From Ruminiclostridium sp. (GTDB lineage Bacteria > Bacillota > Clostridia > Oscillospirales > Ruminococcaceae), in assembly GCA_017942025.1 (NCBI GenBank), contig JAGAVH010000018.1, forward strand, positions 1 to 33,217: DNA of 33,217 bases. The letters run 5' to 3'. A program made the translations under genes and the position numbers. Position 1 is the first letter of the stretch. Each line of letters starts with the position of its first letter. Positions 1-6,919 of this stretch are shown piece by piece. The notes beneath the pieces are model-generated. The model saw only the letters and a list, made by a program, of their open reading frames with translations, was not told the DNA's origin and made no database searches.

Positions 1-102
1 CATATGCTCAAAAAGAATAGAAATACAGTATTTATCCATATACCGTCAATCAAGGGAATGAATGATGTGCTTATGAATCAGCTTTTGAGATTGTTCCAGT
101 AG
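1..102 (+). CDS. C-terminal tail of an unidentified protein (partial)
   Basis: Frame 1 is open from the left edge to a TAG at 100-102 and is followed 23 bases later by a strong intrinsic terminator, so this is very likely the 3' end of a plus-strand gene. Only 33 residues are visible. They contain a VFIHIP segment, which loosely recalls the C-terminal part of pyroglutamyl-peptidase I (peptidase C15), but the stretch is too short to assign and no catalytic residue can be checked. Confidence 0.5.
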   Translation, partial: HMLKKNRNTVFIHIPSIKGMNDVLMNQLLRLFQ

Positions 103-125
103 GCATATTTTTTGTCAATACATCT

Positions 126-157
126 AAAAAAGTCGCACAAAAGTGCGACTTTTTTTA
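126..157 (+). terminator. Intrinsic terminator of the upstream partial gene
   Basis: AGTCGCAC at 131-138 pairs perfectly with GTGCGACT at 143-150 around an AAAA loop. It is preceded by an A-run and followed by seven Ts, so it could work on both strands. Confidence 0.85.
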
Positions 158-158
158 T

Positions 159-289
159 CCATTGCGAAAGCAATGGCATATCGTCTTCTTCAAACACCGG
201 CCTTAGTGAGAACATCACAAAGCAGTTTTGAAACCGCCGCACAAACAAAGTGTTAAACAGCGCTTGTTTATTGTGCGGCAAAACTGCTT
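159..289. repeat. Consecutive stem-loops between terminator and TIR-gene promoter
   Basis: CCATTGC (159-165), GAAA loop, GCAATGG (170-176) is a perfect 7-bp stem with a GNRA tetraloop. A second hairpin pairs AAGCAGTTTT (220-229) with AAAACTGCTT (280-289) and GCCGCACAA (236-244) with TTGTGCGGC (271-279), with a 6-nt bulge on the left. No gene is visible here. It may be a dispersed intergenic repeat or a structured RNA; the window gives no second copy to decide. Confidence 0.5.
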
Positions 290-337
290 AAAGGCTTCCT
301 TTCCGTGTGTTTTTGTTTTTTGTTTTTGCTGTTTTAA

Positions 338-367
338 TTGACACAATACACCATCTTATGCTATAAT
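338..367 (+). promoter_or_regulatory. Sigma-A promoter of the TIR-protein gene
   Basis: TTGACA at 338-343 and TATAAT at 362-367 with an 18-bp spacer. Both hexamers are perfect consensus, and the gene begins about 55 bases downstream. Confidence 0.85.
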
Positions 368-425
368 TATGTAAATTGTTAATTTAATTCCATTTTAATA
401 AATGAAAAAAATTTGGAGGAAATAT

Positions 426-2402
426 ATGGCGGTTTTCAGATGTAAAATGTGTGGCGGCGATCTTGATGTTACAGATACCTCCACCAATATATTTACTTGT
501 AAGTATTGTAACACACAGCAGACGATACCTACCCTTGACAGCGAAAAGAAAGTAAATCTTTTCTCCCGTGCCAACAGACTTCGTATGAATAACGAGTTTG
601 ATAAGGCGGCAGGTATTTACGAAACGATAGCGTCCGAATTTATAGAGGAGGCAGAAGCTTACTGGGGACTTTGTCTTTGCAAATACGGTATAGAGTATGT
701 TGACGACCCTGCTACCGCAAAGAAGATACCCACTTGTCACCGTACCTCATACCAGAGCATTTTTGAGGATGAAAACTTCACTACCGCTCTTCAGTATTCT
801 GATGCAGAGGCTACGTCTGTATATCGTAGGGAAGCAAAGGAAATTGACAGACTGCAAAAGGAGATACTAAGCGTTGCGGCTAACGAAGAGCCCTTCGATA
901 TCTTTATATGCTATAAGGAAACCGATGAGGAGGGCGAGCGTACAAAGGACAGCGTTTTAGCTCAGGAGATATATGACGCTCTCACAGAAAAGGGTTATAA
1001 GGTGTTCTTTTCAAGAATTACTCTGGAGGATAAGCTTGGTAAGGCGTACGAGCCTTATATCTTTGCGGCTTTAAGCTCTGCGAAGATAATGCTTGCGGTA
1101 GGTACAAAGTATGAGTATTTCAATGCGGTATGGGTAAAGAACGAGTGGGGAAGATTCCTTGAAATGATGAAGGAGGATAAGAGCAAGACTCTCATTCCCT
1201 GCTATGCTGATATTGATGCTTATGATATGCCTGCCGAATTCAAGAACTTCCAGGGACAGGATATGACCAAGATAGGCTTTAAGCAGGACCTTGTCAGAGG
1301 TATTGCCAAGCTTATGGGAGGCGGAACGCCTGCACCTGTTACATATGCGGCGGCAGCTCCTACTCTTGATAAATGCATAGAAAATGCCGAAGTGTATATG
1401 AATTTGAAGAATTATCCTGCGGCTTATGAAACGTATCAGACAATGACCCGTGAATATCCAGGTCATTACCTCGGCTGGTGGGGACTTATCATTGCTTCAT
1501 CAAGAAATCTGACTGCAGTTTCAGACGAAGACGAAAACAAGATAAAGGAATGGTACGGCTATGCTTTAAGTCTTGCTGATGACGGTCAGAAGGCTGAAAT
1601 CAAGTCTGAAATGAAAGAATATCTCCGTATCAAATCTTCGGCCTATGCAGAAGGCTCAAGGGATATGTACAGCGAGATGCTTGCAAGGGCAAACGGTATG
1701 ATAAAAGCGTCAGAATCAGCTATCCAGAAGGAAGAAAGACGTGTTGCCGATGCCATAAAATCCTGCAACCATAATATTGAACGTCAGAAAGACGATATAA
1801 AGGAATGCCGCAGTCTTATAAAAAAATACGGTACACTTAAAAACAGAATAACAAGAGCAAAGGTTACTAAATTCTTTTTCACACTTGGTATTATCACGCT
1901 TATTGTTTGTTTCTTTATAGCTATTTCCACCCCGAAGTCAGAATCGCAGGAAATAAATGATATAGTTTCGGTTGTTGCTTCGATTGCTCTTATCGGGACA
2001 CTGGTTATGGCGCTCGTTCATGCTATATCATCAAGCCTTGTTAATTCCTTCAGACGAAAGAATCCGGGCGTATCTGCATATTCGCCAAGTGTGTGTAAGG
2101 CTAATATGAGGGACTTAGGCAGTCAGATAAACAAGAATAATGCCGCTATAGAAGTATATCAAGGACAGCTTGCAGAGCTTTCAAATCCCGAAAACAGAAT
2201 AATTGAAGAAAATAAACGTCGGATAGAGCTTACAAGAAATGCTATTGCGGATATCGAAGCGATAAAGGATGACAGAGAAAATATCGCTTTATATGATTTC
2301 TACTTATCCTGCAAGGATTACGGATGCGAAACACCTACTCTTAACGAAGCCTTTGTACCCGTCTGGGATAAAGCAATGGCAGCTATGAAATTTATCGGAT
2401 GA
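426..2402 (+). CDS. Zinc-ribbon, TIR domain and membrane-anchored protein
   Basis: A protein of 658 residues. The N-terminus is a four-cysteine zinc ribbon (Cys 6, 9, 25, 28). A helical TPR-like stretch follows (about 40-95). A TIR domain runs from FDIFICYK at residue 157 to about 290 and includes NEWGRF, whose Glu240 is at the position of the catalytic glutamate of NAD-cleaving TIR domains. Next come a second TPR-like stretch (about 320-420), a coiled coil, two hydrophobic segments (about 482-502 and 512-535) and a second coiled coil. The start is taken at ATG 426 because GGAGGA at 415-420 is correctly placed; an upstream in-frame ATG at 402 has no ribosome site. The gene is single, with its own promoter and terminator. 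Bacterial TIR proteins are often NADases of anti-phage defence, but this soluble-plus-membrane layout may instead be a housekeeping or stress sensor. The function is inferred. Confidence 0.85.
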   Translation: MAVFRCKMCGGDLDVTDTSTNIFTCKYCNTQQTIPTLDSEKKVNLFSRANRLRMNNEFDKAAGIYETIASEFIEEAEAYWGLCLCKYGIEYVDDPATAKKIPTCHRTSYQSIFEDENFTTALQYSDAEATSVYRREAKEIDRLQKEILSVAANEEPFDIFICYKETDEEGERTKDSVLAQEIYDALTEKGYKVFFSRITLEDKLGKAYEPYIFAALSSAKIMLAVGTKYEYFNAVWVKNEWGRFLEMMKEDKSKTLIPCYADIDAYDMPAEFKNFQGQDMTKIGFKQDLVRGIAKLMGGGTPAPVTYAAAAPTLDKCIENAEVYMNLKNYPAAYETYQTMTREYPGHYLGWWGLIIASSRNLTAVSDEDENKIKEWYGYALSLADDGQKAEIKSEMKEYLRIKSSAYAEGSRDMYSEMLARANGMIKASESAIQKEERRVADAIKSCNHNIERQKDDIKECRSLIKKYGTLKNRITRAKVTKFFFTLGIITLIVCFFIAISTPKSESQEINDIVSVVASIALIGTLVMALVHAISSSLVNSFRRKNPGVSAYSPSVCKANMRDLGSQINKNNAAIEVYQGQLAELSNPENRIIEENKRRIELTRNAIADIEAIKDDRENIALYDFYLSCKDYGCETPTLNEAFVPVWDKAMAAMKFIG

Positions 2403-2413
2403 TAAAAAAGGTT

Positions 2414-2446
2414 AATCCTGCACTTTATAGTGCAGGATTTGCTGTT
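2414..2446 (+). terminator. Intrinsic terminator after the TIR gene
   Basis: AATCCTGCAC (2414-2423) pairs with GTGCAGGATT (2430-2439), followed by a weak T-rich tract. Confidence 0.75.
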
Positions 2447-2490
2447 TTACATACTGTACCAATAATTTGACTGAAATTTAACAATACTAC

Positions 2491-2519
2491 TTGCATTTTC
2501 CGATAAAAGAGTGTATAAT
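2491..2519 (+). promoter_or_regulatory. Sigma-A promoter of the pduL-like gene
   Basis: TTGCAT at 2491-2496 and TATAAT at 2514-2519 with a 17-bp spacer. An ATG in frame with the gene lies inside this promoter, so it cannot be the start used by this transcript. Confidence 0.8.
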
Positions 2520-2571
2520 TAAAACAGAAAATATTGCGGATATCCGCTACATAAGAAAGGAATTTATCATT

Positions 2572-3144
2572 ATGATGGAAGTTTTACTCGAAACCTCTGC
2601 AAGACACGTCCACGTGTCCCAGGAAGCACTTGAAACATTATTCGGCAAGGGCTATGAGCTCACAAAGAAAAAGGATCTTTCCCAGCCCGGTCAGTTCGCT
2701 TGCGAAGAAAGAGTTACAGTAGTAGGCCCCAAGAAGTCACTTGCAAACGTATCTATCTTAGGTCCCGTAAGACCTGATACACAGGTTGAGCTTTCCGCTA
2801 CAGACGCACGTTCAATCGGATGTCCTATCGCAGTAAGAGAATCAGGCGACATCAAGGGCACACCCGGCTGTAAGATCATAGGCCCCTGCGGCGAAATCGA
2901 AATCAGCGAGGGCGTAATCGTTGCAAAGCGCCACATCCACTTAGTTCCCGCAACTGCTGAAAAGTGGGGCGTTGAGAACAAGCAGATTGTAAGCGTTAAG
3001 GTTAAGAGCGAAGGCAGAGAAGCTATCCTCGGCGACGTTGTAGTAAGAGTACACGAAAACTTTGCAGACGCTATGCACATCGATACTGATGAGTCCAATG
3101 CAGTTCTTGCAACTCCCGGTATGATGGTAGAAGTTATCAAGTAA
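2572..3144 (+). CDS. pduL: PduL-type phosphate acyltransferase (phosphotransacylase)
   Basis: A protein of 190 residues of the PduL family, which converts acyl-CoA (acetyl- or propionyl-CoA) and phosphate to acyl phosphate and CoA. The two zinc-binding His motifs are visible: RHVHVS near the N-terminus (His12, His14) and RHIHL at His121/His123. The start at ATG 2572 (or the adjacent 2575) follows AGAAAGGA and lies downstream of the promoter. The protein is slightly shorter than microcompartment PduL and lacks an obvious encapsulation extension, and no microcompartment genes are nearby. It therefore probably serves as the cytosolic acetate-forming phosphotransacylase with an acetate kinase encoded elsewhere (inference). 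Monocistronic. Confidence 0.9.
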   Translation: MMEVLLETSARHVHVSQEALETLFGKGYELTKKKDLSQPGQFACEERVTVVGPKKSLANVSILGPVRPDTQVELSATDARSIGCPIAVRESGDIKGTPGCKIIGPCGEIEISEGVIVAKRHIHLVPATAEKWGVENKQIVSVKVKSEGREAILGDVVVRVHENFADAMHIDTDESNAVLATPGMMVEVIK

Positions 3145-3154
3145 ATAACTGTGA

Positions 3155-3187
3155 AGCCCTTTATAGCAATATAGAGGGCTTTGTTTT
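3155..3187 (+). terminator. Intrinsic terminator after pduL
   Basis: AGCCCTTTATA (3155-3165) pairs with TATAGAGGGCT (3170-3180) with one G-T pair, followed by TTGTTTT. Confidence 0.8.
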
Positions 3188-3209
3188 ATAAAAAATTTTT
3201 AAAAAGGTA

Positions 3210-3240
3210 TTGACTCTGACGTTCCGTCATAGTGTATAAT
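3210..3240 (+). promoter_or_regulatory. MerR-type promoter/operator with 19-bp spacer
   Basis: TTGACT (3210-3215) and TATAAT (3235-3240) are separated by 19 bp. The dyad TGACG-TTC-CGTCA (3217-3229) sits between them. An overlong spacer with a dyad between the hexamers is the hallmark of promoters that MerR-family proteins untwist and activate. It lies directly upstream of the MerR gene, so autoregulation is expected. Confidence 0.88.
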
Positions 3241-3260
3241 CATACCGTGAGGTGATGAAA

Positions 3261-3989
3261 ATGAAAATGCAGGTAAAGGAATTTGCGAAAATCTGCGGTG
3301 TAAGTGTGCGCACACTTCATTATTACGATGAAATAGGAATATTAAAGCCCTGCGAAGTGGTCAGATATACCGGTTATCGGTTCTACGACGAGAATTCGCT
3401 TCTTCGTATGCAGGAGATAATGTTCTATCGTGAGCTGGATTTCCCTTTGAAAAGCATCAGCGAAATTTTATCATCTCCCGACTATGACAAGGAAAAGGCA
3501 CTACGCGAGCAGAAAAGCCTTCTTATATTAAAGAAGGAAAGACTGGAAAGACTTATTTCTGCTATCGACGGTGCGATGAAAGGAGAAAATATTATGAAAG
3601 CATTTGATAACACACAGCTTGAGCAGTATAAGAAGGAAGCCAAAGAGCGCTGGGGTAAGACCGACGCCTATAAGGAGTACAGCGGAAAAACAAAGGCTTA
3701 TTCAAAGGATAAATTTGAAAGCCTTGCAGATGGCATGGAGGAAATCTTTGCTGAATTTTCCGTGTATATGACAAACGGTGCTTCGCCCGATTCAAAGGAC
3801 GTACAAAGCCTTGTAAAGACTTTGCAGAGTTATATCACCGAAAACTACTACACCTGCACAAATGAGATACTTGCGGGACTTGGTCAGATGTACGTAGCGG
3901 ATGAACGCTTTAAAAGCAATATCGACAAGCACGCCGATGGCACAGCAGAGTTTGTGGGCAGGGCGATTGAAGTATATTGCAGAAGCTGA
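3261..3989 (+). CDS. MerR-family regulator with TipAS effector domain
   Basis: A protein of 242 residues. The N-terminal winged helix has the MerR signature (VKEFAKICGVSVRTLHYYDE, then GYRFYDENSLLRMQEI). A dimerisation helix follows (about 75-110), and then a TipAS-like helical domain (about 112-242) containing the E.YKKEAKERWG pattern and YYTCTNEILAGLGQMYV. TipAS domains bind multiple drugs, notably thiopeptides, and activate the promoter of their own gene. ATG 3261 is chosen because GAGG at 3249-3252 is 8 bases upstream; GTG 3252 and ATG 3255 overlap or crowd that site. No exporter lies next to it, so its only visible target is itself. Confidence 0.9.
   Translation: MKMQVKEFAKICGVSVRTLHYYDEIGILKPCEVVRYTGYRFYDENSLLRMQEIMFYRELDFPLKSISEILSSPDYDKEKALREQKSLLILKKERLERLISAIDGAMKGENIMKAFDNTQLEQYKKEAKERWGKTDAYKEYSGKTKAYSKDKFESLADGMEEIFAEFSVYMTNGASPDSKDVQSLVKTLQSYITENYYTCTNEILAGLGQMYVADERFKSNIDKHADGTAEFVGRAIEVYCRS
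3579..3596 (+). promoter_or_regulatory. Internal ribosome site and start for a TipAS-like short form
   Basis: AAAGGAG at 3579-3585, an 8-nt gap and ATG at 3594-3596, in frame with the MerR gene (Met112), exactly at the junction of the DNA-binding part and the TipAS domain. The product would be 131 residues. Streptomyces tipA is known to make TipAL and TipAS from one gene by such an in-frame internal start. Confidence 0.7.
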
Positions 3990-4037
3990 AATCATATTAC
4001 GTTACCGTAATGTATAGAACTGTAATTTTATGAAATT

Positions 4038-4088
4038 GCCCTAAAATGACGCCAGATGACACTGGTTTAATTTTAGGGCTTTTGTATT
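4038..4088 (+). terminator. Terminator after the MerR gene
   Basis: GCCCTAAAAT (4038-4047) pairs with ATTTTAGGGC (4070-4079), with a small inner CCAG/CTGG stem, followed by TTTTGTATTTT. Confidence 0.8.
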
Positions 4089-4091
4089 TTA

Positions 4092-4126
4092 AAATAAAAA
4101 TGGCCCCTGGATTAATCCAGAGGCCT
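4092..4126 (-). terminator. Terminator of the minus-strand lipoprotein gene
   Basis: The GGCCCCTGGAT...ATCCAGAGGCC stem (about 4102-4125) is followed, read on the minus strand, by TTTTTATTTT. Confidence 0.8.
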
Positions 4127-4139
4127 CTGAGTGTTAAAT

Positions 4140-5102
4140 TTAATCAATCTGCTGAGTTTCGCCGCAGATGCACTTTTTGCCGTGGTGAGTTACTTCTTCA
4201 GTGATAGCTCTTTCTTCGTAGGTATTGCTCCAACCTCCACATTTTGCATAACGTTCGAGATTGTGACCACCACATGTAGGGCATGTTTCGCGCCACTGTG
4301 CAGGATTCTCGGGGTTGTATTCTATACAGTTTTCTGTATAATTACCACAGTCCAGACAGGTAGCAGCTTTACCAGTAGTCGCTTGATGTGCATCTAGTTC
4401 TGCAGAAGTGTAAAAATGACGATTACAATCACATATATAAACCCAAACACTCTCATATGACTCAACCTCTTCGGTCCACTCGTAGTCCTCCCACTCATGG
4501 ATATGGTCAGGGTGAAGCTTTTTACACACTGTGCAACGGTCGTTCACATATTCACATTCGGGCATAATGCTTCCGGTGTACGACAGACCGCATGTTTCGC
4601 ACTTGTAGAGGCCTTCACCTAATGCCTGGCAATCAGCTGTATGGATAGGTTCCTCGATAACACTTACTAATACGTAGTTATGTGTATGAGGCTGCCACTC
4701 AGTAGGCTTACTTGTCTCAGGCTTAGGAGTTGTGGTAGTTGTCTGAGGCTTATTCTCAGGCTTACTGGTAGTGGTTTCGGGCTTAGTAGTAGTAGTTGTG
4801 GTTTCAGGCTTTACTGTTTCGGGAGTTGTAGTAGTGGCCTGAGTAGTTGTTTCAGGTTCACTAGTCACTGTAGAGGTGGTTTCCTCTGGTTGGCTAGTAG
4901 TGGCCTCAGATTCAACTGTAGGTTCGTTTGTGCCTTCGGGAGTAGTTGTAGTGTCCTCAGGCTTTACAGTTGTGGATTCGGTAGAAGTGGTTGTGGTTGT
5001 AATTTCGGGGACAGAATTATTATTATGTACTGCGCATCCAGATACAACAGACATAACTATAACAATTGATAAAATTAAAGTCGATTTGAGTTTTGTTTTC
5101 AT
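4140..5102 (-). CDS. Lipoprotein with Thr/Pro/Glu stalk and Cys-rich C-terminus
   Basis: A protein of 320 residues with a lipoprotein signal peptide (SVVSGC, lipidated Cys23). A low-complexity stalk of Thr, Glu, Pro and Ser (about 34-135) has repeated KPETTT units. The C-terminal 180 residues carry many CxxC and His motifs (CETCG, CTVCK, CICDC..F.....LDAH, CLDCG, CPTCGG, CICGE) and probably bind zinc in several small ribbons. The stalk suggests a cell-wall-spanning surface protein. The ribosome site GGAGGG is correctly placed before ATG 5102. It follows the next gene upstream by about 70 bases and shares its architecture, so the two may be one surface-protein unit. The specific function is not recognised. 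Confidence 0.85.
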   Translation of the reverse strand: MKTKLKSTLILSIVIVMSVVSGCAVHNNNSVPEITTTTTSTESTTVKPEDTTTTPEGTNEPTVESEATTSQPEETTSTVTSEPETTTQATTTTPETVKPETTTTTTKPETTTSKPENKPQTTTTTPKPETSKPTEWQPHTHNYVLVSVIEEPIHTADCQALGEGLYKCETCGLSYTGSIMPECEYVNDRCTVCKKLHPDHIHEWEDYEWTEEVESYESVWVYICDCNRHFYTSAELDAHQATTGKAATCLDCGNYTENCIEYNPENPAQWRETCPTCGGHNLERYAKCGGWSNTYEERAITEEVTHHGKKCICGETQQID

Positions 5103-5174
5103 TGGATTTGTTCCCTCCCTTCTTTAATTATTTTGTATACAAAAACCCTATATAATTTTTATAATCGTTACAGT

Positions 5175-6377
5175 TTAACCTCTAAGGAAATATATAAGCC
5201 AACCTTCGTCATAGCCGAGTTGCTCTTTTCTATCCGTAAGGTCTACACGCTCAATATAAACATTGAAAGTGTCTCCTGCTTCCATATATCCGCCACTCAC
5301 ACTTGATGCAACTTGCCCCATTACATATTCATCACCTTCAAGGTTTCTCTTGAATATCCAAGCGGGTGTGTTTTTGTGGACTTGCATAGGTGGAAACCAA
5401 GTGCTACCCTCAAACTTATAGTCGGGGTCGTAAACTAAACCATAATTGTTTACAGCGTCGTCTATGATATACTGCTTGATAGCGTTAAAATCAAAGGGAT
5501 AGTGATACATAGCTTCTACAGGGTCAGTCAAAACAACATCAGAACGCTTTACATACAAGCCATCTTCTCGCTTGTAGCAATCCTTACTTTTGATATACTC
5601 TACAACCTTGAACTCTGTACCAGTCCATTCCATCCAAGAATATGTGCCAATTAACTTATCTAAAGGCTCGGATGTTTCACTGTATACAAAAGTACCGTCG
5701 TTTGCTTGTGCCACTCTTATATCAGTGCAATCAGCGTCCAGATATAAGCGAACATTAGGTCTTGCAGAATAAACCGTAAGGTCAACCTGTTCAGCATCAG
5801 ACGCTACAGGAGCTTCTGTCTGTGGCTTGGTTGTTGTAGTTGTTGTAACAGTAACCTTATTATCGCTTAAATAATCGAGATGTATAAATGTACCGTCACT
5901 GAGCTTGCCGTAACCTGTATCTGTAGTGGCTGTTATAGTAACCTTGTCGTTTACATTATAGAGCTTTGCGGTTTCAGCACCCATTACAGCTTCTTTGCGA
6001 GAGTAACATCCTGTGTTTATATACATGGTTTTATTACATTCGCTTTCTGTCCACTGTGGTGCAGGTACTGTAGTTTCAGGTGCAGTAGTAGTTGTAGTGG
6101 TTTCAGGCGCTGTAGTTGTTGTAGTTTCTGGTGCAGTGGTAGTAGTGGTTTCAGGTGCAGTAGTTGTTGTTTCGGCAGTAGTTTCTGATACAGTGGTAGT
6201 TGTTTCAGGTTTTGTAGTTGTAGTAGTTGTTGTGGTGATTTCTTCCTTTGTTACTGTAGTAGAAACTGTAGTTGTCGATTCGTTTTTAGCGTTATTGGTT
6301 TCGCATCCCGTTAAAACTACTGTTAAAGATAACAGCGCAACAAGAGTTGTAATAATGATTGATTTCCTTTTTTTCAT
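5175..6377 (-). CDS. Lipoprotein with Thr-rich repeat stalk and SH3-like domain
   Basis: A protein of 400 residues starting at ATG 6377, preceded by AAAAGGAAAAGG. An upstream in-frame extension would give an implausible 47-residue leader, so this start is preferred. The signal peptide ends at LTGC (Cys25). A Thr-rich stalk (about 35-110) has tandem APETTTTT repeats. A bacterial SH3-like domain follows (NTGCYSRKEA ... YLSDN, about 120-180), then a second short Thr linker (about 182-193) and a roughly 200-residue C-terminal region with Trp and Tyr that I do not recognise. SH3b domains commonly bind the cell wall. Probably surface-exposed; ligand unknown. Confidence 0.85.
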   Translation of the reverse strand: MKKRKSIIITTLVALLSLTVVLTGCETNNAKNESTTTVSTTVTKEEITTTTTTTTKPETTTTVSETTAETTTTAPETTTTTAPETTTTTAPETTTTTTAPETTVPAPQWTESECNKTMYINTGCYSRKEAVMGAETAKLYNVNDKVTITATTDTGYGKLSDGTFIHLDYLSDNKVTVTTTTTTKPQTEAPVASDAEQVDLTVYSARPNVRLYLDADCTDIRVAQANDGTFVYSETSEPLDKLIGTYSWMEWTGTEFKVVEYIKSKDCYKREDGLYVKRSDVVLTDPVEAMYHYPFDFNAIKQYIIDDAVNNYGLVYDPDYKFEGSTWFPPMQVHKNTPAWIFKRNLEGDEYVMGQVASSVSGGYMEAGDTFNVYIERVDLTDRKEQLGYDEGWLIYFLRG

Positions 6378-6411
6378 ATGTATGGCCTTTTCCTTTTTGC
6401 TGTTTTTATGT

Positions 6412-6526
6412 AAAAGCAATATACAATATACATGCATTTGGCTAAGGAGTGATAAGCCAAATGTTAATAATATATTATAACAATTATACCTCAGATATAT
6501 AAAAAAAGCAATATACAAATATACAT
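6412..6526. repeat. Two near-identical 22-bp direct repeats, stem-loop and -10 box upstream of the lipoprotein gene
   Basis: AAAAGCAATATACAATATAC plus AT at 6412-6433 recurs at 6504-6526 with one inserted A. Between them lie a stem (CATTTGGCT 6435-6443 with AGCCAAATG 6455-6463) and, on the minus strand, a TATAAT at 6479-6474 that would serve the lipoprotein gene. A clear -35 is not seen. The TGTATA core also occurs in the palindrome TTTTGTATACAAAA (5131-5144) before the second lipoprotein gene. Confidence 0.5.
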
Positions 6527-6536
6527 AATTTTTAAA

Positions 6537-6571
6537 ATTTTCTGAGGCTTGTCTGCGACTGCCTCAGAAAA
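6537..6571 (-). terminator. Possible terminator
   Basis: TTTTCTGAGGC (about 6538-6548) pairs with GCCTCAGAAAA (6561-6571). The downstream tract on the minus strand is T-rich but interrupted. It overlaps the stop codon of the remnant reading frame at 6564. Confidence 0.5.
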
Positions 6572-6683
6572 TTACATCTTTGAAGTTTTCTATATCAGCA
6601 ATTTTTGGTACTCGTAAAATTGTAATTCTATCAAGCTGTACATCATCTGCATTGTTATAATTAAATAGCACTTCGCATAATAA
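6564..6683 (-). pseudogene. Possible 3' gene remnant (unknown)
   Basis: Read on the minus strand, about 40 codons of protein-like sequence (EVLFNYNNADDVQLDRITIL, then RVPKIADIENFKDVIF) end in TGA at 6566-6564. There is no start codon or ribosome site; the frame begins right after a terminator. It looks like the tail of a decayed gene. Family not recognised. Confidence 0.35.
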
Positions 6684-6709
6684 AAAAGAGACTGAACTTA
6701 ATCAGTCTC
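6680..6709 (-). terminator. Minus-strand intrinsic terminator
   Basis: GAGACTGA (6688-6695) pairs with TCAGTCTC (6702-6709); on the minus strand the stem is followed by TTTTTTATT. It would end transcription from the rRNA methyltransferase gene and the remnant at 6725. Confidence 0.8.
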
Positions 6710-6724
6710 AATTTCAAGTATCAG

Positions 6725-6919
6725 TTATAATTGTACGCCATTGATTACAATAGGCACCTTGTCTAAATCAACAAATGCTTCTGAATATCCGTTTAATACT
6801 TCTCTTTCAAAATGAGAATTTCGTCCCAATCTTTTATAATCAAGAAATGAATATGGTGTACATATTGTCTTAACACTTAATCTTCTTTGCCGTTGTTTCT
6901 TTGTATACACACTATACAC
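6725..6919 (-). pseudogene. Short frame or gene remnant overlapping the methyltransferase 3' end
   Basis: A 64-codon frame whose first part lies inside the methyltransferase gene. The only start is a GTG at 6919 with no visible ribosome site. The last 50 residues (from SVKTICTPYSF to DKVPIVINGVQL) read like a real protein tail and are followed by a good terminator. The likeliest explanation is the 3' end of a gene whose front was lost by deletion; a genuine miniprotein is possible. Family not recognised. Confidence 0.35.

Noticed and set aside
384-740. Minus-strand frame of 118 codons opposite the TIR gene.
   Set aside because: It lies over the TIR promoter and zinc-ribbon codons, has no ribosome site and reads as low-complexity shadow sequence.
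3996-4011. Palindrome ATTACG-TTAC-CGTAAT just after the MerR gene, considered as a second regulator site or terminator.
   Set aside because: No T-run, no promoter nearby and little resemblance to the TGACG dyad of the MerR promoter; it may be chance.
4680-5069. Plus-strand frames rich in Ser, Gly, Cys or Val opposite the Thr-rich stalks (also 6013-6480).
   Set aside because: These are complements of the repetitive Thr codons of the lipoproteins and have no ribosome site.
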